Source of the DNA: an uncultured Erysipelotrichaceae bacterium
GTDB taxonomy: Bacteria; Bacillota_I; Bacilli_A; Erysipelotrichales; Coprobacillaceae
DNA: 14,022 nucleotides
Direction: 5' to 3'
NCBI GenBank assembly: GCA_900317015.1
Contig: ONFH01000010.1
Span: 1-14,022, forward strand
Shown piece by piece: positions 14,001 to 14,022 of this stretch. The first letter of the stretch is position 1; each line of letters begins with the position of its first letter. The notes beneath the pieces are model-generated. The model was not told the DNA's origin, searched no databases, and saw nothing but the letters and a program-made list of their open reading frames with translations. The position numbers and the translations under genes were made by a program.

Positions 14001-14022
14001 AAAAAAATGCCACTCTTTGTAC
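14001..14022 (-). other. Window edge, possible 3' half of an upstream gene's terminator
   Basis: On -, AAAGAGTGGCA runs into seven T (plus A 14001-14007). This looks like the descending arm and U-tract of a terminator whose other arm lies beyond the window. No pairing arm is visible, so it is only a suspicion. Confidence 0.25.

Noticed and set aside
1..14022. CRISPR arrays, insertion sequences, rRNA, phage genes or attachment sites
   Set aside because: No regularly spaced repeats, transposase motifs, integrase or rRNA stretches seen on either strand; the tRNA-Trp has no repeated 3' end further along that I can find.

Overview
This is a chromosomal window from a fairly low-GC, Gram-positive-type bacterium of the Bacillota (Firmicutes). 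The support is AGGAGG-like ribosome binding sites, T-rich intrinsic terminators, a tRNA with encoded CCA, and a SCIFF ranthipeptide locus, a family known almost only from Clostridia and related anaerobes. A superoxide reductase and oxygen-sensitive radical-SAM chemistry suggest an anaerobe. A gut-type Erysipelotrichia or Clostridia lineage is a guess from gene style; no database was consulted.

Left part (1-2380): a tRNA-Trp(CCA) with its own promoter and terminator, a gene-poor stretch with one long inverted repeat, then a RiPP locus. The RiPP locus is a strong promoter, a 47-residue SCIFF precursor absent from simple long-ORF lists, a hairpin that probably limits read-through, and the radical-SAM/SPASM maturase ScfB, closed by a clear terminator. 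The precursor has Gly where characterised SCIFF peptides have the Thr that accepts the thioether.

Middle (2381-5700): an Orn/Lys/Arg-decarboxylase-family PLP enzyme on + faces a class-Ic aspartate aminotransferase on -. The roughly 550-base convergent gap is not empty. On the - strand it carries a promoter, a series of hairpins with a terminator (candidate small RNA or leader), and downstream what looks like a holin-like type I toxin broken by a -1 frame change.

Right part (5720-14022), all on -: (i) a five-gene operon of membrane metallophosphoesterase, ABC ATPase, ABC-2 permease, second ABC ATPase and second permease, with overlapping genes; both ATPases have non-canonical signature and H-loop motifs. 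(ii) A single-gene unit for a soluble PAS hybrid histidine kinase with a TTG start. (iii) A two-gene unit of a superoxide reductase whose N-terminal domain has lost the Cys ligands of centre I, followed by a membrane hybrid histidine kinase whose phospho-accepting His is Arg. No output response regulator with a DNA-binding domain lies in the window, so targets of both kinases are unknown.

The most unusual points are the Gly-substituted SCIFF peptide, the His-less kinase co-transcribed with superoxide reductase, the RNA/toxin-like region between the convergent genes, and the phosphoesterase plus double-ABC module.
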